Assembly: GCA_002316595.1 (NCBI GenBank)
Contig: DCDV01000030.1
Location: 8,154 to 72,153, forward strand
Direction of reading: 5' to 3'
From: Mageeibacillus sp. UBA1046
GTDB taxonomy: Bacteria > Bacillota > Clostridia > Saccharofermentanales > DTU023
DNA: 64,000 nt
Both the position numbers and the translations under genes were made by a program. Positions within the stretch are counted from its first letter, which is position 1. Each line of letters opens with the position of its first letter. Positions 31,666-40,524 of this stretch are shown here, in pieces. The notes beneath the pieces are model-generated. The model did not search any database. It had not been told where the DNA came from and saw only the letters and a list, made by a program, of their open reading frames with translations.

Positions 31666-33749
31666 TAATTGCGCTGATCGGTAATCAGAACAGTGGAAAA
31701 ACCACTGTCTTTAATCAAATGACCGGCAGAAATCAGAAGGTCGGCAACTTCCCCGGAGTTACCGTCAGCAAGAAGGACGCCCCTTTGCGAGGTCATCCTG
31801 AGTTTACCGTTGTAGATCTTCCGGGTATTTATTCTCTTTCACCATACTCCGCTGAAGAAGTAGTCACGCGTGACTTCCTGATAGATGAAAAACCGGATGT
31901 TATTTTAAGTGTTATAGACACTACTCAAATAGAGCGCTCACTTTATCTATGTATTCAATTAATTGAAATGAATATTCCTATGGTGATAGCTCTCAATATG
32001 ATGGATGAGATGCGTCTGCAGGGCAGTCACGTCCACATCGAAGAACTCACCGAGCGCCTGGGAGTGCCGCTGGTCCCAATCAGCGCCTCCAAGAACGAGG
32101 GCATCAGTGAGCTGATTGACGAAACTGTACGAGTTGCTAAAGCAGGACAGAAACCGGCTAAGCTGGATCTTTGTTCAGGACCTGCACATCGTGCAATCCA
32201 CGCCATTATGTCCCTGACAGAGGAACGTGCTTCAGCCGCCGGATTATCGTCGCGTTACGCTGCCACTAAACTGGCTGAAAGAGATCCTTTAATTCAGGAA
32301 CGTCTGAATTTAAACCTTAATGAGCTTGAGGCCATCGAACAGATAATTGTCTTGATGGAAGAAGAACTGCTGACTGACAATTTAGCTGCTCTTGCTAACA
32401 TGCGTTATTGCTTTATTGATGAAGTGGTCTCAGCGGGAATTCACAAGGGATCAGGTGAGAACCTTCTGACTCAGCGTCTTGACCGCGTCTTAACTAACCG
32501 TTTCGCTGCGATTCCTATATTTATTCTCTTAATGGCTCTGGTCTTCTGGGTGGCTTTTGGCTTGCCCGGCAGCTGGCTTGCTGATCAGCTGACCAGCGGC
32601 ATGGGCTGGCTAACCGGGCGAATTGACAGCAGCTTGACTGCGGCCGGATTAAATATTGTTCTTCACTCTCTGATTGTGGACGGAGTTCTGGCAGGAGTTG
32701 GTTCGGTACTATCTTTCCTCCCCTTGATAGCGCTGCTATACTTGATGCTCAGCATCCTTGAAGATAGCGGTTACATGGCCAGAGTCGCTTTTGTCATGGA
32801 CAGCTGGATGCGTCGGCTGGGCATCTCCGGAGCGGCCATCGTTCCCTTAATAATGGGCTTTGGCTGTTCAGTGCCTGCAATTATGGCTACCCGGACTCTT
32901 CCCAGCAAGCGAGACCGTCGCTTAACAAATTACATGATCCCGTTCATGTCTTGTTCTGCCAAGGTGCCGATCTACGGTGCGATAGCTGCTGTCTTTTTTC
33001 CTGATCATGCAGGACTGGTTATTGCTCTGCTTTATCTGCTGGGGATTTATCTGGCCGTTCTGCTGGGACTTGGCCTGCGTCAACGTCCTGACTCCAGTAA
33101 AGCAGCCCCTTTTATCATGGAGCTGCCGACCTATCGTTTCCCCTCTTTCCTCTCTGTCAGCCGAAATCTATGGCAAAAAATCAGAGATTTTCTCCGCCGG
33201 GCATTCACAATAATTCTGGCTGTAACCGTAATAATCTGGTTCTTGAGCCATTTTAACCGGAATTTGAATTTCGTCTCTTCCTCAGACGACAGCCTGCTTG
33301 CCTGGTTGGGGTCAGCCATAGCTCCTGTATTCAACCCGTTGGGGCTGAACGATTGGCGAATTCCTGCTGCTTTGATTTCCGGTTTCACAGCCAAGGAAGC
33401 CGTCATCTCTACTTTGGCTGTAATGAGCGGGGCGACCGTAGAAACACTGGGGCCAACTCTGGCTGCCCTGTTTACAACACCATCGGCAATTGCCTTTCTG
33501 GTGTATGTCCTGATCTATACTCCCTGTGCAGCGGCAGTCACAGCAGCAAGAAATGAATTCGGCAACTGGCGGGATACCTGGATAATGATTATTTTCCAGT
33601 TATTGGCCGCCTGGGCAGTTGCATTCATTGCCTACGGACTAGCCTTACTGTGGGGAATATCCTCAGCTGCGACAATCAGCATAATCGCCGCTATGCTGCT
33701 TCTGCCATTAGTGTTGAACTATCGCGCTCAACGCATACAGCCGGTTTAG
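31662..33749 (+). CDS. feoB: Ferrous iron transport protein FeoB
   Basis: 695-residue membrane GTPase-linked Fe(II) importer. N-terminal G domain: GNQNSGKTT, VVDLPGIYSLSP, NMMDEM. Then a helical spacer and about 10 membrane segments with two Gate regions (FMSCSAKVPIYGA and YTPCAA). The start is TTG at 31662, in a TTGA overlap with the feoA stop, with AGAGG upstream. The last codons (AQRIQPV and stop) form the first unit of the repeat array downstream. Confidence 0.95.
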   Translation: MIIALIGNQNSGKTTVFNQMTGRNQKVGNFPGVTVSKKDAPLRGHPEFTVVDLPGIYSLSPYSAEEVVTRDFLIDEKPDVILSVIDTTQIERSLYLCIQLIEMNIPMVIALNMMDEMRLQGSHVHIEELTERLGVPLVPISASKNEGISELIDETVRVAKAGQKPAKLDLCSGPAHRAIHAIMSLTEERASAAGLSSRYAATKLAERDPLIQERLNLNLNELEAIEQIIVLMEEELLTDNLAALANMRYCFIDEVVSAGIHKGSGENLLTQRLDRVLTNRFAAIPIFILLMALVFWVAFGLPGSWLADQLTSGMGWLTGRIDSSLTAAGLNIVLHSLIVDGVLAGVGSVLSFLPLIALLYLMLSILEDSGYMARVAFVMDSWMRRLGISGAAIVPLIMGFGCSVPAIMATRTLPSKRDRRLTNYMIPFMSCSAKVPIYGAIAAVFFPDHAGLVIALLYLLGIYLAVLLGLGLRQRPDSSKAAPFIMELPTYRFPSFLSVSRNLWQKIRDFLRRAFTIILAVTVIIWFLSHFNRNLNFVSSSDDSLLAWLGSAIAPVFNPLGLNDWRIPAALISGFTAKEAVISTLAVMSGATVETLGPTLAALFTTPSAIAFLVYVLIYTPCAAAVTAARNEFGNWRDTWIMIIFQLLAAWAVAFIAYGLALLWGISSAATISIIAAMLLLPLVLNYRAQRIQPV

Positions 33750-33901
33750 TCTGGCGCTCAAAAGAATACAGACGGTTTACACAGAGAGTTAACAAATCGA
33801 TTCGAAGACGCCTCGTGCCAAACGCATACAGCCGGTTTACAAAGTCAAAGGATTAATTGGGGGCAGCCGATGCTCACGCTCAACGCATACAGCCGGTTTA
33901 G
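33724..33901. repeat. Four degenerate 27-base repeats at the 3' end of feoB
   Basis: Units at 33724-33750, 33754-33780, 33814-33840 and 33875-33901 share CAACGCATACAGCCGGTTTA with few changes. The first unit is the feoB 3' end itself, including the stop. Units 3 and 4 would encode KRIQPV and AQRIQPV again. The last unit touches the 3' end of the DUF1002 gene. No hairpin or terminator is evident. Confidence 0.85.
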
Positions 33902-33903
33902 TC

Positions 33904-34881
33904 TTAGTCAAAGAGATCAGTAAAGAAATCGACTATCGCTTCAAATATTCTTCGGAAAAATTCGACTACTTGATCCCACCAGCCTTCTTCTTTTGCTGTA
34001 TCAATGAAATCCAAAGCTATTCCCCATGTCTTTTCTCCAAAAGACTGCAGCTGCTCAAGGATTTTATCTACATCTTCAGCACTGAGTGTGTTCTTGAATT
34101 TCTCTAAAGTGCTTGTCAGTCTGTTTATATCCTCCTGAGAAATCTTAATATTGTAATTATTGAGGACATTATTAATAACCACGGTTATCTGCTCAATCGT
34201 GACATTGTCTTTGCCTTCCTTCTCTACCAGCTCGGCTATCTGACCTTTGATTTCAGTAAGCGCCTTGGAAAACTCCTGCGAATCAAAATCCTCGTTATTG
34301 GCGTTATTGTCCTCTATTACGGTAATGGTAATAAGCTCATCATTGCCGGCAATCATCTTATCCTGGTCAAGCTCAATGCCCTGGATCTCAGCAGCCTTAT
34401 AAACACCGGTTAAAGCTGAATTCCCGGTAACAGGACGGATTGATCCGACGATAATCTCGCAGTCATAAATCCCTGCCGTAATGGCAGCGTTGGAATATTG
34501 ATAAGTCTTAACTTTGGTGATATTCTCCAGAGTAACGATTTTGGTGTTGACGCCGGAGCCTTCTTCCTTGAATTCAACTGTAACCGACGAGATCATAGAG
34601 CTGTCAGCAATACTTTGGTTGATAAAACGTTCTGCGTCGCTTCCGGTAACCGTGTGTAAAACAACTCCGGACTGAGGATCTATTCCTAATTGCTCCAGAG
34701 TGCCAGTTCTTTCTGCTTCACTGAGTCCGGAGCCCAGCACAATCACACGTTCTTCGTTGTTAGCTTGCGCAGCGCTTACCTCCTGTCCGGAAAGGAGAAC
34801 CGGAGCGCATACGACAGCAAGAGTCAGCATCACACCAGTTAAAGCGGCAAATAATCTTTTCATACTATATTTCATTTTCAT
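33904..34881 (-). CDS. DUF1002 secreted protein
   Basis: 325 residues with a signal peptide (basic start, hydrophobic core LTGVMLTLAVVCAPVLL, likely cleavage after VSA). The DUF1002 pattern is present: ERVIVLGSGLSEAERTGTL, GVVLHTVTGSDAERFI, AITAGIYDCEIIVGS, VTGNSALTGVYKAAE. The C-terminal third is helical, ending in an amphipathic Trp/Phe-rich stretch. Function is unknown. GGAGGA lies 9 bases before the ATG. Confidence 0.9.
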   Translation of the reverse strand: MKMKYSMKRLFAALTGVMLTLAVVCAPVLLSGQEVSAAQANNEERVIVLGSGLSEAERTGTLEQLGIDPQSGVVLHTVTGSDAERFINQSIADSSMISSVTVEFKEEGSGVNTKIVTLENITKVKTYQYSNAAITAGIYDCEIIVGSIRPVTGNSALTGVYKAAEIQGIELDQDKMIAGNDELITITVIEDNNANNEDFDSQEFSKALTEIKGQIAELVEKEGKDNVTIEQITVVINNVLNNYNIKISQEDINRLTSTLEKFKNTLSAEDVDKILEQLQSFGEKTWGIALDFIDTAKEEGWWDQVVEFFRRIFEAIVDFFTDLFD

Positions 34882-34990
34882 AATTTACATTCCTCCATAG
34901 AAGCAGTTATAAATGTAACAGCTTATTCCGACTGCTTATTATAAACATAAGATAGCAAACAAATACGTCAATGCTGCGAATATTTTACGC

Positions 34991-35018
34991 AAAAAGACCG
35001 CCCCTGAGGGACGGTCTT
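34991..35018 (-). terminator. Terminator of the cold-shock gene
   Basis: On the minus strand AAGACCGTCCCT-CA-GGGGCGGTCTT followed by TTT: a typical intrinsic terminator 50 bases after the csp stop. Confidence 0.85.
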
Positions 35019-35066
35019 ACGCAAAACTTCCTGTATGTAAAAACTCGGGTTTTACCCGTTATCGAT

Positions 35067-35279
35067 TTACAGCGGAGTTACGTTAACGGCTCTGGTCTTA
35101 GAACTGTTCCGGGGATCCGGCTCAGTTTCATAAGTGACACGCTGACCTTCGGACAACGTTTTAAAGCCATCGGTCTGGATCGCGGAGAAATGAATAAAAA
35201 CATCATCGCCGCCTTCATCATCAGAGATAAATCCATAACCTTTTTCTGCATTGAACCATTTGATTGTACCGTTTTTCAC
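35067..35279 (-). CDS. Cold-shock protein, CspA family
   Basis: 70-residue single cold-shock domain with RNP1 (KGYGFIS) and RNP2 (DVFIHFS). The start is GTG at 35279 with a strong GAGGAGGT 7 bases upstream. The longer frame upstream has no family support. It binds RNA or single-stranded DNA. The leader is about 108 bases, as is common for genes controlled by 5' UTR structure in the cold. Confidence 0.93.
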   Translation of the reverse strand: MKNGTIKWFNAEKGYGFISDDEGGDDVFIHFSAIQTDGFKTLSEGQRVTYETEPDPRNSSKTRAVNVTPL

Positions 35280-35393
35280 CTGAGGTACCTCCTCAAAATT
35301 TTGTATCTGCATAGAAAAAGCCCCCAACCCCAAGAAACTGACAATCACTAACTTAAGGGTCGTGAGCTTGCATTCCTGACAGAGTACATTGAC

Positions 35394-35422
35394 AATTTAG
35401 CACACATGATAAATAAAGTCAA
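35394..35422 (-). promoter_or_regulatory. Promoter of the cold-shock gene
   Basis: On the minus strand TTGACT, 17 bases, TAAATT, with TGC before the -10. Predicted start near 35387. The rest of 35423-35588 shows no further feature apart from a lone TATAAT at 35493 that may serve the PH-domain gene. Confidence 0.6.
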
Positions 35423-35588
35423 CAAAAAACCTTAAAGGTATTGCAAATTACGCTTTACCAAGGAATTTAACCCGCAAATATCGCCTTCGTCATATAATCT
35501 TTATCTGCGTTGCGGTCAAAAATCAGGTAAAATGAAAAAAAAGCAGGAGGATCGGTGAAGGGATATAACCTCTTACCCGGACAAAATT

Positions 35589-36035
35589 ATGCCTCGAAGG
35601 AAATACCGTTTAGATATCGAAGAAGAGCAGATCTTGTGGAAAGATCGGAAGCGTTATCTGGGCTTGCCGATTTCGTTTACCCGCTATGAGGTCACTTCAA
35701 CCCGCTTCATTATCCGCACCGGCTTATTCACTACCAATACGGAAGAAGTGTTGCTTTATAGAGTGCTGGACCTGAAGTTGAAGCGCACCTTGTGGCAAAA
35801 ATTATTCCGTGTCGGCACAGTCACTATTCATACTATGGATCAGACTGCGAGATTAACGGAGTTTAAGAATATCAAGGGCTCCGAGAAGGTTAGACAATTC
35901 CTGGGCAAAATCGTCGAGGCGGAACGCGACCGCAAACGTATCACAGCCCGCGAAATTTATGGTTCCGGCTTCGGCGAAAGTATGGATTATGAATTGGATG
36001 CGGACGGAGACGGCATACCCGACTATTTGGAATAA
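35589..36035 (+). CDS. Bacterial PH-domain protein with C-terminal Asp-rich tail
   Basis: 148 residues. The core resembles the bacterial PH (YdbS-like) domain: DRKRYLGLPISFTRYEVTST, RTGLFTTNTEEVLLYRVLDL, VGTVTIHTMD. There is no membrane helix, unlike YdbS. The tail DADGDGIPDYLE looks like a thrombospondin type 3 or dockerin-like calcium-binding loop, odd for a protein with no signal peptide. The start lacks a strong RBS. The last codons are copied three times downstream. Confidence 0.8.
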   Translation: MPRRKYRLDIEEEQILWKDRKRYLGLPISFTRYEVTSTRFIIRTGLFTTNTEEVLLYRVLDLKLKRTLWQKLFRVGTVTIHTMDQTARLTEFKNIKGSEKVRQFLGKIVEAERDRKRITAREIYGSGFGESMDYELDADGDGIPDYLE

Positions 36036-36136
36036 GATCAGACAGCGTGCCCGCTTGTCCGCAATAGACAAAAACGGCTTACCTGACTGTTTGCAATAAT
36101 CAGAGAAGCATACCCTGCTGTTTATAATAAGGAGGG
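36012..36136. repeat. Four degenerate ~31-base repeats at the 3' end of the PH-domain gene
   Basis: Units start near 36013, 36045, 36077 and 36108. The first is the coding end GIPDYLE plus stop. The later ones would read VPACPQ-stop, GLPDCLQ-stop and IPCCL-stop, so the C-terminus and stop codon recur in each copy. The last unit runs into the AAGGAGG before the znuA region. Confidence 0.8.
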
Positions 36137-36219
36137 TGACTAAATCGCATGCGGCAGTCAAGCAAATCCGGCACAAACGTCGGCTATCGCAAGCTTGCTG
36201 CAATGCCTTAAAGGAGAAA

Positions 36220-37209
36220 ATGCATACTAAGAAACACCCATTCGGCAAATTTGCCGCGATAATAATCATCTGTGTACTTGTCCTTCTTTCCGCCTGTTCG
36301 CAAACGAACTCCGATGTATCCTCAGACAAGATCAGGATTATTACAGTTAATTTCCCTCCGGCAGACTTTAGCCGCATGATTGGCAAAGACTTGGTTGAAG
36401 TCAGACAGCTTCTTTTGCCAGGTGTGGAAAGTCACGTTTTTGAACCAACTCCTCAGGACATCATTGAGATCAGGGAAGCTGACCTCTTCATATACGGCGG
36501 AGGCTTATCCGATACCTGGGTCGAGAACTTGCTCAAAGACAATGAGATTTCGCCTGATAACACCTTGATTATGATGGATTATGTCACGGCCGTGACGGAA
36601 GAGATCATCCGGGGAATGCAGCACGAGCATGACCAGGATCACGCTGGTGAAATTGATGACGATGATAATCATCACAGACAGGAGAAAGATGAGCATGTCT
36701 GGACAGATCCAAAGAACGCCATAAAGATCAGTGAGGCAATACAAGACAAGCTGATTGCGCTTGACCCGGACAATGCCGGGGAATACCGCACCAACTATAA
36801 CGCCTTCGCCAAGGAACTGAATGATTTGGATGACAAATGGAGCAGCGCTGTTGCTGACAATGAAAGAGATGTGCTGATTTTCGCTGACCGCTTCCCTTTC
36901 CGTTATCTGACAGACGCTTACGGCCTGAAATACTATGCAGCCTTCCCCGGCTGCTCAGCCGAGACCGAACCCAACCCCGCGACCATCGTATTCCTGATCA
37001 ATAAGGTAAGAGACGAGTCCATCCCTTATATCTTCACTATCGAGATGTCGAATCAGGCTCTGGCCAAAACAGTCGCGGAGGAAACAGGTGCTGAGATCCT
37101 GCAGCTTCATTCGATTCATAACCGAACTGTCGAGGAAGCAGCTGAAGCTGTTTCTTATCTGGAGCTCATGTATAAGAATCTGGAAAATGTGACGAAGGCG
37201 CTTAACTAG
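36220..37209 (+). CDS. znuA: Metal (zinc-type) ABC transporter substrate-binding lipoprotein
   Basis: About 329 residues from ATG 36220 (AAAGGAG just upstream). Lipobox LLSAC. Cluster A-I fold with VNFPPADFSRMIG, VESHVFEPTPQDI, EHVWTDPKNA and an acidic His-rich loop (HEHDQDHAGEIDDDDNHH), the mark of zinc-binding ZnuA/AdcA proteins. Metal ligand His residues are present in SHVFEP and EHVWTD. A longer frame to 36136 would use a GTG directly on the RBS and spoil the signal peptide. Confidence 0.9.
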   Translation: MHTKKHPFGKFAAIIIICVLVLLSACSQTNSDVSSDKIRIITVNFPPADFSRMIGKDLVEVRQLLLPGVESHVFEPTPQDIIEIREADLFIYGGGLSDTWVENLLKDNEISPDNTLIMMDYVTAVTEEIIRGMQHEHDQDHAGEIDDDDNHHRQEKDEHVWTDPKNAIKISEAIQDKLIALDPDNAGEYRTNYNAFAKELNDLDDKWSSAVADNERDVLIFADRFPFRYLTDAYGLKYYAAFPGCSAETEPNPATIVFLINKVRDESIPYIFTIEMSNQALAKTVAEETGAEILQLHSIHNRTVEEAAEAVSYLELMYKNLENVTKALN

Positions 37210-37326
37210 CAGTACCGCACCCGACAAGCGGTGACGGATCAGGCATGAATGTATACCAATCTGCCGCCCGATAGAAACAGCTGGCTTGCAGTGCCCCACA
37301 TAGTAGAATATCTGTAACTGAAGAAT

Positions 37327-37456
37327 GCAGCCTGAATCCAAGTAATCATTCGGGTTGAGGATATTGAGACTGGATGAAGAGAGCAACCTGGATTTAAGCA
37401 ATCATTCATGTTGAGGAGATTGAGAGTGGATGTAGATAGCAGCCTAATTCGGTGCG
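37327..37456. repeat. 56-base tandem duplication over the znuC start
   Basis: Unit 1 at 37327-37382, unit 2 at 37383-37438, and a partial third (37439-37456) inside the coding region. Both full units hold TTGAGGA-ATTGAGA-TGGATG, that is the RBS and start region. Only the second leads into the long frame. The unit length is not a multiple of 3. Confidence 0.85.
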
Positions 37457-38172
37457 AAGATCTGTCTTTTGGATATGATGGCCGCAGAGTAATCAGGAAT
37501 CTAAACTTTTCGATTAACAAGGGTGATTATTTGGCCATTGTGGGCGAGAACGGTTCCGGCAAGACAACCCTTCTTAAGGGTCTGCTTAATCTGATCAAGC
37601 CCTTGTCAGGACGCGTGATTATGAGCCAAGGTCTGGAATACAAAAATATCGGTTATCTGCCTCAGCAGACGCAGGTGCAAAGAGCATTTCCTGCCAATGT
37701 AAAAGAAGTTGTACTCTCCGGTCGTTTGAATCGAACAGCATTTATTCCCCGATACAGCAAACAGGATCGCCAGGCAGCAAAAAAGCAAATGGAACGTATG
37801 AGTATCCTTGATCTTAGTCAGGCAAGTTATCGCGACCTCTCCGGAGGACAGCAGCAAAGAGTCTTATTAGCGCGTGCGCTGTGCGCAGCTGACAGAATGA
37901 TGGTTATGGACGAGCCGGCCTCAGGTCTGGATCCGCTGGTATCACATGAACTCTACTCGCTGATAAGAGAACTCAACCAGAAGGATCAAATGACAATCAT
38001 TATTGTCTCTCACGATATCCACTGCGTGCTGAAAGATGCCAGCCATGTCCTGCATCTCAAAGGTGAGCAGATCTTTTATGGCAAGCGTGAAGATTATATT
38101 AACTCAGAGCACTCTTATTTATTGGATGGACATACCGAATGCATTGTGCCGAAAGATTGCCGAAGAGGGTGA
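37426..38172 (+). CDS. znuC: Metal ABC transporter ATP-binding protein
   Basis: 248 residues from GTG 37426, which has GAGGAG 7 bases upstream; an ATG at 37408 lies before the RBS. Walker A GENGSGKTT, signature LSGGQQQR, Walker B MVMDEPASGLDP. It powers uptake of zinc (or manganese) with the neighbouring ZnuA and ZnuB. The start region is tandemly duplicated. Confidence 0.92.
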   Translation: MDVDSSLIRCEDLSFGYDGRRVIRNLNFSINKGDYLAIVGENGSGKTTLLKGLLNLIKPLSGRVIMSQGLEYKNIGYLPQQTQVQRAFPANVKEVVLSGRLNRTAFIPRYSKQDRQAAKKQMERMSILDLSQASYRDLSGGQQQRVLLARALCAADRMMVMDEPASGLDPLVSHELYSLIRELNQKDQMTIIIVSHDIHCVLKDASHVLHLKGEQIFYGKREDYINSEHSYLLDGHTECIVPKDCRRG

Positions 38173-38175
38173 ATT

Positions 38176-39024
38176 ATGCCGAGTTTCATTGTTGACTTTT
38201 TCAAATATGATTTCCTGGTCCGGGCGCTTCTGGTAGGTCTTATGGTTTCGCTTTCGGCTTCTTTGCTGGGTGTCAGTCTGGTCTTAAAACGCTACTCAAT
38301 GATCGGTGACGGATTATCACATGTAGGATTCGGCTCTCTGGCCATAGCCACCGCACTGGGAGCCAGCCCCCTGATAATTACCATACCGGTTGTAATCCTG
38401 GCGGCTTTCCTGCTTCTGCGCATAAGCGAATCAGGAAATATCCGCGGTGATGCCGCCATCGCCATGATCTCAACAGGATCCATGGCAATCGGCGTTCTCT
38501 TTATCTCAGTTACAACAGGGGTTAACACCGACATATTTAATTACATGTTTGGCAGTATTCTCTCCATGAGCGAAGGTGATCTGGTACTCAGCCTTATTCT
38601 GTCCGCAATCGTCCTCATCTTGTACGTCCTCTTTTATCATAAGATCTTCGCCGTAACTTTTGATGAGAATTTCGCTCGGGCAACAGGTGTAAACGCAGGC
38701 GCTTATAATTCGTTACTGGCAGTACTGTCTGCAATAACTATTGTTCTGGGCATGCGTGTAATGGGAGCGCTCTTGATTTCCAGCCTGATCATCTTTCCGG
38801 CACTGACAGCCATGCGCCTGATGAAAAGTTTCCGTTCCGTCGCCATCACAGCCGCTGTCGTATCTTGCCTGTGCTTTCTGATCGGGCTTTTTTCTTCCTA
38901 TGCTCTGGCCTTACCGACCGGGGCCACAATCGTCTGCGTCAACATTCTGGTCTTCCTGCTTTTCTCTGCTGTCTCTGTGCTAAAAAGTAACTTAGCCGGC
39001 AGAAAATTTAAAGAACAGTCCTGA
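38176..39024 (+). CDS. znuB: Metal ABC transporter permease
   Basis: 282 residues, family ABC-3 permease, with about 8 membrane helices and family pieces ASLLGVSLVLKRYSMIGDGL, SHVGFGSLAIA and GMRVMGALLISSLIIFPAL. It follows znuC by 3 bases. Confidence 0.93.
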   Translation: MPSFIVDFFKYDFLVRALLVGLMVSLSASLLGVSLVLKRYSMIGDGLSHVGFGSLAIATALGASPLIITIPVVILAAFLLLRISESGNIRGDAAIAMISTGSMAIGVLFISVTTGVNTDIFNYMFGSILSMSEGDLVLSLILSAIVLILYVLFYHKIFAVTFDENFARATGVNAGAYNSLLAVLSAITIVLGMRVMGALLISSLIIFPALTAMRLMKSFRSVAITAAVVSCLCFLIGLFSSYALALPTGATIVCVNILVFLLFSAVSVLKSNLAGRKFKEQS

Positions 39025-39088
39025 CGAAAGATACTTGAATGTCCCTGAACTGCATCAGCGGAGCTGTCACAAAAGAACAACATAACCA

Positions 39089-40352
39089 TTATTCATGCTG
39101 CCGCAGCGGATTCATACAATCCTTGTAATATTCTGTACCTTCCCAAAACAAGAGAATCTTAGGATGCATAATCTCATCTATCGTAGTGGGCACATCATAA
39201 CATTTGCCCGACAGCCGGCCGGGCTGAGGCTGCGCGAGCATACAAAAACGATGGTAAGCGGATGAACATATCTGAGAAAGGATGGAGATCCGTATTGTCA
39301 CCATAAACGTCTTCGTAACAACTGTACATCTGCTCTAGAAAGTCCGGATTTTCTCTGGCTCCTCCGGTGTTAACGATAGAGTCCACTCCCCAAGATTCCT
39401 TGAAATAATCATAGCGAAGAAAAGACACTTCATGCCCTGTCGCACCAATAAACAGCGGCAGATCTGCCATCTTTCCTTACTGGAGAAGGCGCATGGGAAA
39501 ATCCAAAAAAAGATCACCATCTACTACCGGCAGATAAGTAGTTACCCCGCTATCCAGATACTGGCTGAATTGCTGATTGCGATTGCCGATCGTCTCGGCG
39601 GGAATCCCCCTCAGTGCTTCAATGCTGTCAACACCCATAAACTCAAGGTATTTCCGGGCAATATCCTTACCTTCTTCTTTGCTGATTAAGCCTGTAGGAA
39701 TTCCTGAAGAAATAACTGCACCCGCAAGAACATCTGACGTCTCCGGCAGGCAGGGCAAGATAGAAGCAATGGTACCTCCCGCGGATTCGCCCATAACCGT
39801 TATCCGATCAAGGTCACCGCCATAAGCAGCGATATTATCCTCAACCCAGTGCAAGAGCAATATTACATCATGAAGCCCGGGATTAGCTACAGCTCCGCCG
39901 CCCAGGGAGCTGAAATCCAAGAAGCCCAGAGCGCCTAATCTATAGTTAAAGGTAACAACAGTTAATTTTTGATCCCTTGCAAAATTTGAACCGTTAAAAA
40001 GAGGTGAGCTCCCCGCACCCGACATGAAAGAACCGCCATGAATATATACCAGGACCGGATGTGTCTTGTTGTCATCAGGAGACCAGATATTAAGAGTAAG
40101 ACAATTCTCTGCTTGCCTGCTGAAGCGGCGATAACTCTGAGGGCAAATTTCACCGAAAGAGAAAGCTTCGAAGTTGACCAGAAGCGGAGGCGGACATGGC
40201 GCGCAGAAACGATTTTCTCCACTAGTATCGGAGGCGTAAGGAATGCCTAAAAATCTTTTAACCTTGTCTTCGGCAATACCGATGACAGTACCAGCCCTTG
40301 ATTTCGCAAGTTTTGTTGCTCTGTTGTTATCATTCTCATCAAATTTTTGCAT
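39089..40352 (-). pseudogene. Carboxylesterase type B, broken by a stop and a frameshift
   Basis: The N-terminal 291 codons are a clear esterase: GIPYASDTSGENRF, CLTLNIWSPDD, YIHGGSFMSG and the nucleophile elbow GESAGG. A TAA at 39477-39479 stops it. The same frame continues at once as GKMADLPLFIGATGHEVSF, which carries the expected acidic residue, to about 39195. A further frame change near 39200-39300 leads to the rest (to 39089). The Ser is separated from the acid and His, so no full enzyme is made. RBS GGAGAG is still in place. Confidence 0.8.
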
Positions 40353-40369
40353 AGTCTCTCCAAATATTT

Positions 40370-40450
40370 AGGTAACATTTATTGAACAATTATAGATTAT
40401 TCTGCTTCTCTTGGCAGATAAGCATCGCTTTATTGTATTGAATGTTACCT
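40370..40450. repeat. 81-base segment with perfect 10-base terminal inverted repeats
   Basis: AGGTAACATT at 40370-40379 and AATGTTACCT at 40441-40450 flank 61 AT-rich bases between the esterase pseudogene and the DsbA-like gene. Could be paired operator sites or a tiny inverted-repeat element. No target duplication is visible. Confidence 0.4.
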
Positions 40451-40463
40451 GTGCAAAATCCAA

Positions 40464-40492
40464 TTGACCCCCATAACATGGCACTTTATAAT
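40464..40492 (+). promoter_or_regulatory. Promoter of the DsbA-like gene
   Basis: TTGACC, 17 bases, TATAAT; predicted start near 40499, leader about 26 bases with GAGGGA before the ATG. Confidence 0.7.
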
Positions 40493-40524
40493 CTAGGTGC
40501 ATAAATTATGAGAAGAGGGACAGA

